Below, in pieces: positions 62,790 through 64,000 of a stretch of DNA of 64,000 bases (positions within the stretch are counted from its first letter, which is position 1; each line of letters begins with the position of its first letter). The stretch is from Pedobacter sp. Leaf176 (GTDB lineage: Bacteria > Bacteroidota > Bacteroidia > Sphingobacteriales > Sphingobacteriaceae). The notes beneath the pieces are model-generated. The model had not been told where the DNA came from. It ran no database searches and was given only the letters and a program-made list of their open reading frames with translations. The stretch spans positions 124,001 through 188,000 of the forward strand of contig NZ_LMPD01000004.1 of assembly GCF_001424305.1 (NCBI RefSeq), read 5' to 3'. A program made the translations under genes and the position numbers.

Positions 62790-64000
62790 ATGAATTATTC
62801 TACTTTAAAGAAAAGTGTTGCACTTTCTTTAGTGGCATTAACAGGAGTAGCTTCTCTTGCTGTCGCTCAGGAAACTCCTGCAACAACTACTTCTTCAACC
62901 AAGGTATTTGGTGGAAGAGGACAGTACAGAACTTGGTCAATTGGCGTTAACGGTGGTGTATTAGCTCCTGTTGTTGCTATTGGCGGTTCTAACGATTTTA
63001 ACTCATGGGATGTTAATTTAGGTTACGGTTTAAATATCCGTAAACAATTAGGTCACTCATTCGCTTTAGAATTAAACGGATTACGCGGTAAAGTTTCTGG
63101 TTCAAATGTTTCTACTAACGGACCAATTGCTCCAGGAAGTGCAACTGCAAGAGAATTCGAAACTCAATTGCAATATGCTGTAGATTTGCGTGGTGTTGTT
63201 AACGTTGGTTCTATTGATTTCTTACGTCGTGAGAACTCTGTAGGTTTCTTCGTTACTGCGGGTGCTGGTTATATGGCTTATGCTCCAAAAGTAACTTATA
63301 CTAACGGTACTGTTGTTGATTGGAAAGGTAAAGCTACAGGCCCTGTAGGTGATCCACATGAAGCAAAAGATTACGTTAAAGGCATGTACATTCCAGTAGG
63401 TGTTGGTGTTAAATTTAAAGTTTCTGAGCGTGTTAACTTCAACTTAGGTTACACTATGAACTTTATTGATGCTGATAACTTTGATGGAGTTTACGCTCAA
63501 GGAACTACTAAAGATAAATTCTCTTACGGTTATGCTGGTTTAGAATTCTCTTTAGGCTCATCTGCTAAACCTAGCTTAGAATGGACTAACCCATTGGCTA
63601 CAATGTATGATGATTTAAAAGATCCTACTTTACGTCAAGAAGTTGAAGCTTTGAAAAACCGTGTATCTGCTGTTGAAAAATCTGTTGAAGATTTGAAAAA
63701 AGATACTGATGGTGATGGTGTTGCTGATCAATTCGACAAATGCCCAGGAACTCCTGCAGGTACTGCTGTTGATGGTTCAGGATGTCCACTTCCAAAAATG
63801 ACTGCTCCAGTTGATTCAGCATCAAATGTAACAGGCTTTGAGAGAATTGGTTTCGATTTCAACTCTTCAGTTTTAAAAACTGAGTCTTACCCTACTTTAG
63901 ATAAATTATCTTCAGTGTTACGTGAAAACGGTGGTAAAGTAACTGTAAACGGTTATGCTTCAAGCGAAGGTACTGCTGCATATAACATGAAGTTATCTAA
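62790..64000 (+). CDS. OmpA-family outer-membrane protein, C-terminus cut by window edge
   Basis: The first 403 residues are visible. A signal peptide (to AVAQ, about residue 27) and an eight-stranded-barrel-like region come first. A short linker is followed by a thrombospondin-type-3/calcium-binding repeat (DTDGDGVADQFDKCPGTP) and the start of a C-terminal OmpA peptidoglycan-binding domain (ERIGFDFNSSVLKTESYPTLDKLSSVLREN and GYASSEG). It would link the outer membrane to the cell wall. Codon usage in this gene looks more biased (many GTT, TTA, GCT), as in a highly expressed gene. Confidence 0.93.
   Translation, partial: MNYSTLKKSVALSLVALTGVASLAVAQETPATTTSSTKVFGGRGQYRTWSIGVNGGVLAPVVAIGGSNDFNSWDVNLGYGLNIRKQLGHSFALELNGLRGKVSGSNVSTNGPIAPGSATAREFETQLQYAVDLRGVVNVGSIDFLRRENSVGFFVTAGAGYMAYAPKVTYTNGTVVDWKGKATGPVGDPHEAKDYVKGMYIPVGVGVKFKVSERVNFNLGYTMNFIDADNFDGVYAQGTTKDKFSYGYAGLEFSLGSSAKPSLEWTNPLATMYDDLKDPTLRQEVEALKNRVSAVEKSVEDLKKDTDGDGVADQFDKCPGTPAGTAVDGSGCPLPKMTAPVDSASNVTGFERIGFDFNSSVLKTESYPTLDKLSSVLRENGGKVTVNGYASSEGTAAYNMKLS

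Noticed and set aside
63625..63825. Gln/His-rich minus-strand frame inside the OmpA gene
   Set aside because: It is the reverse complement of the calcium-binding repeat region and is a compositional artefact.
1..64000. tRNA, rRNA or prophage genes
   Set aside because: No tRNA-like cloverleaf, rRNA stretch or phage structural gene is recognised by eye; the holin-family protein has no phage context.

Overview
The window looks like a chromosomal core segment from a member of the Bacteroidota, most likely family Sphingobacteriaceae and Pedobacter-like. This is inferred from gene families rather than from any database match. The DNA is A/T-rich. Shine-Dalgarno sequences are weak or absent. Several promoters fit the Bacteroidota pattern (TTTG or TTG, about 19-20 bases, then TAnnTTTG). 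Many genes belong to families typical of the phylum: DUF4270, DUF4920, DUF3667, DUF4350, a TlpA-type thioredoxin with a DUF4369-like N-terminus, a 29-residue AURKAIP1/COX24-type basic protein, and macroglobulin/TonB-plug proteins. I see no rRNA, tRNA, CRISPR array, prophage or insertion sequence.

Layout. 1-5.8 kb: a minus-strand module DUF58 (cut by the window edge), MoxR ATPase, DUF4350, DUF4129, a membrane protein and a SpoIIM-family protein, with a divergent RDD membrane protein. 5.9-8.6 kb: an SGNH lipoprotein, lipB, a phosphopantetheinyl transferase and divergent dcd. 8.7-14.2 kb: two tandem paralogs, each with an MG2 domain and a TonB plug but no barrel. 14.3-17.9 kb: enoyl-CoA hydratase, a dienoyl-CoA-reductase-type SDR, purD and SMI1/KNR4. 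17.9-26.8 kb: a TlpA-like protein, an arginase-fold protein with altered metal ligands, an epimerase, DUF3667, a SerB-SerA-ACT fusion, crcB, tryptophan dioxygenase, ilvE and DUF4920. 26.8-33.4 kb: a candidate structured RNA, radA, rng, the tiny basic protein, a TPR protein, HU, mutY and ssb. 33.4-42.3 kb: glmS, DUF4270, a short GT5 protein, panC, panD, a flippase-like membrane protein, acyl-CoA dehydrogenase, a small membrane protein and a lipoprotein.

42.3-47.3 kb is the rimP-nusA-infB operon, with a clear promoter and an attenuator-like hairpin in its leader. A DUF4143 AAA ATPase follows, preceded by two copies of a palindromic repeat. 48.9-60.3 kb is a surface-glycan region: a methyltransferase, an acyltransferase, seven glycosyltransferase-like proteins, a DUF5672 protein and an MsbA-type ABC exporter. 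Many of these genes are joined by very short stop/start overlaps. The window ends with meaB, an aminopeptidase P and the start of a strongly promoted OmpA-family outer-membrane protein.

Most genes are housekeeping. The items most worth a second look are: the arginase-fold protein lacking several canonical metal ligands; the SerB-SerA remnant-ACT fusion; the isolated GT5 N-terminal domain beside a DUF4270 lipoprotein; the structured minus-strand RNA after radA; the hairpin leaders of rimP and rng; and the twin palindromes before the DUF4143 gene. I found no clear evidence of a wholly new multi-gene system.
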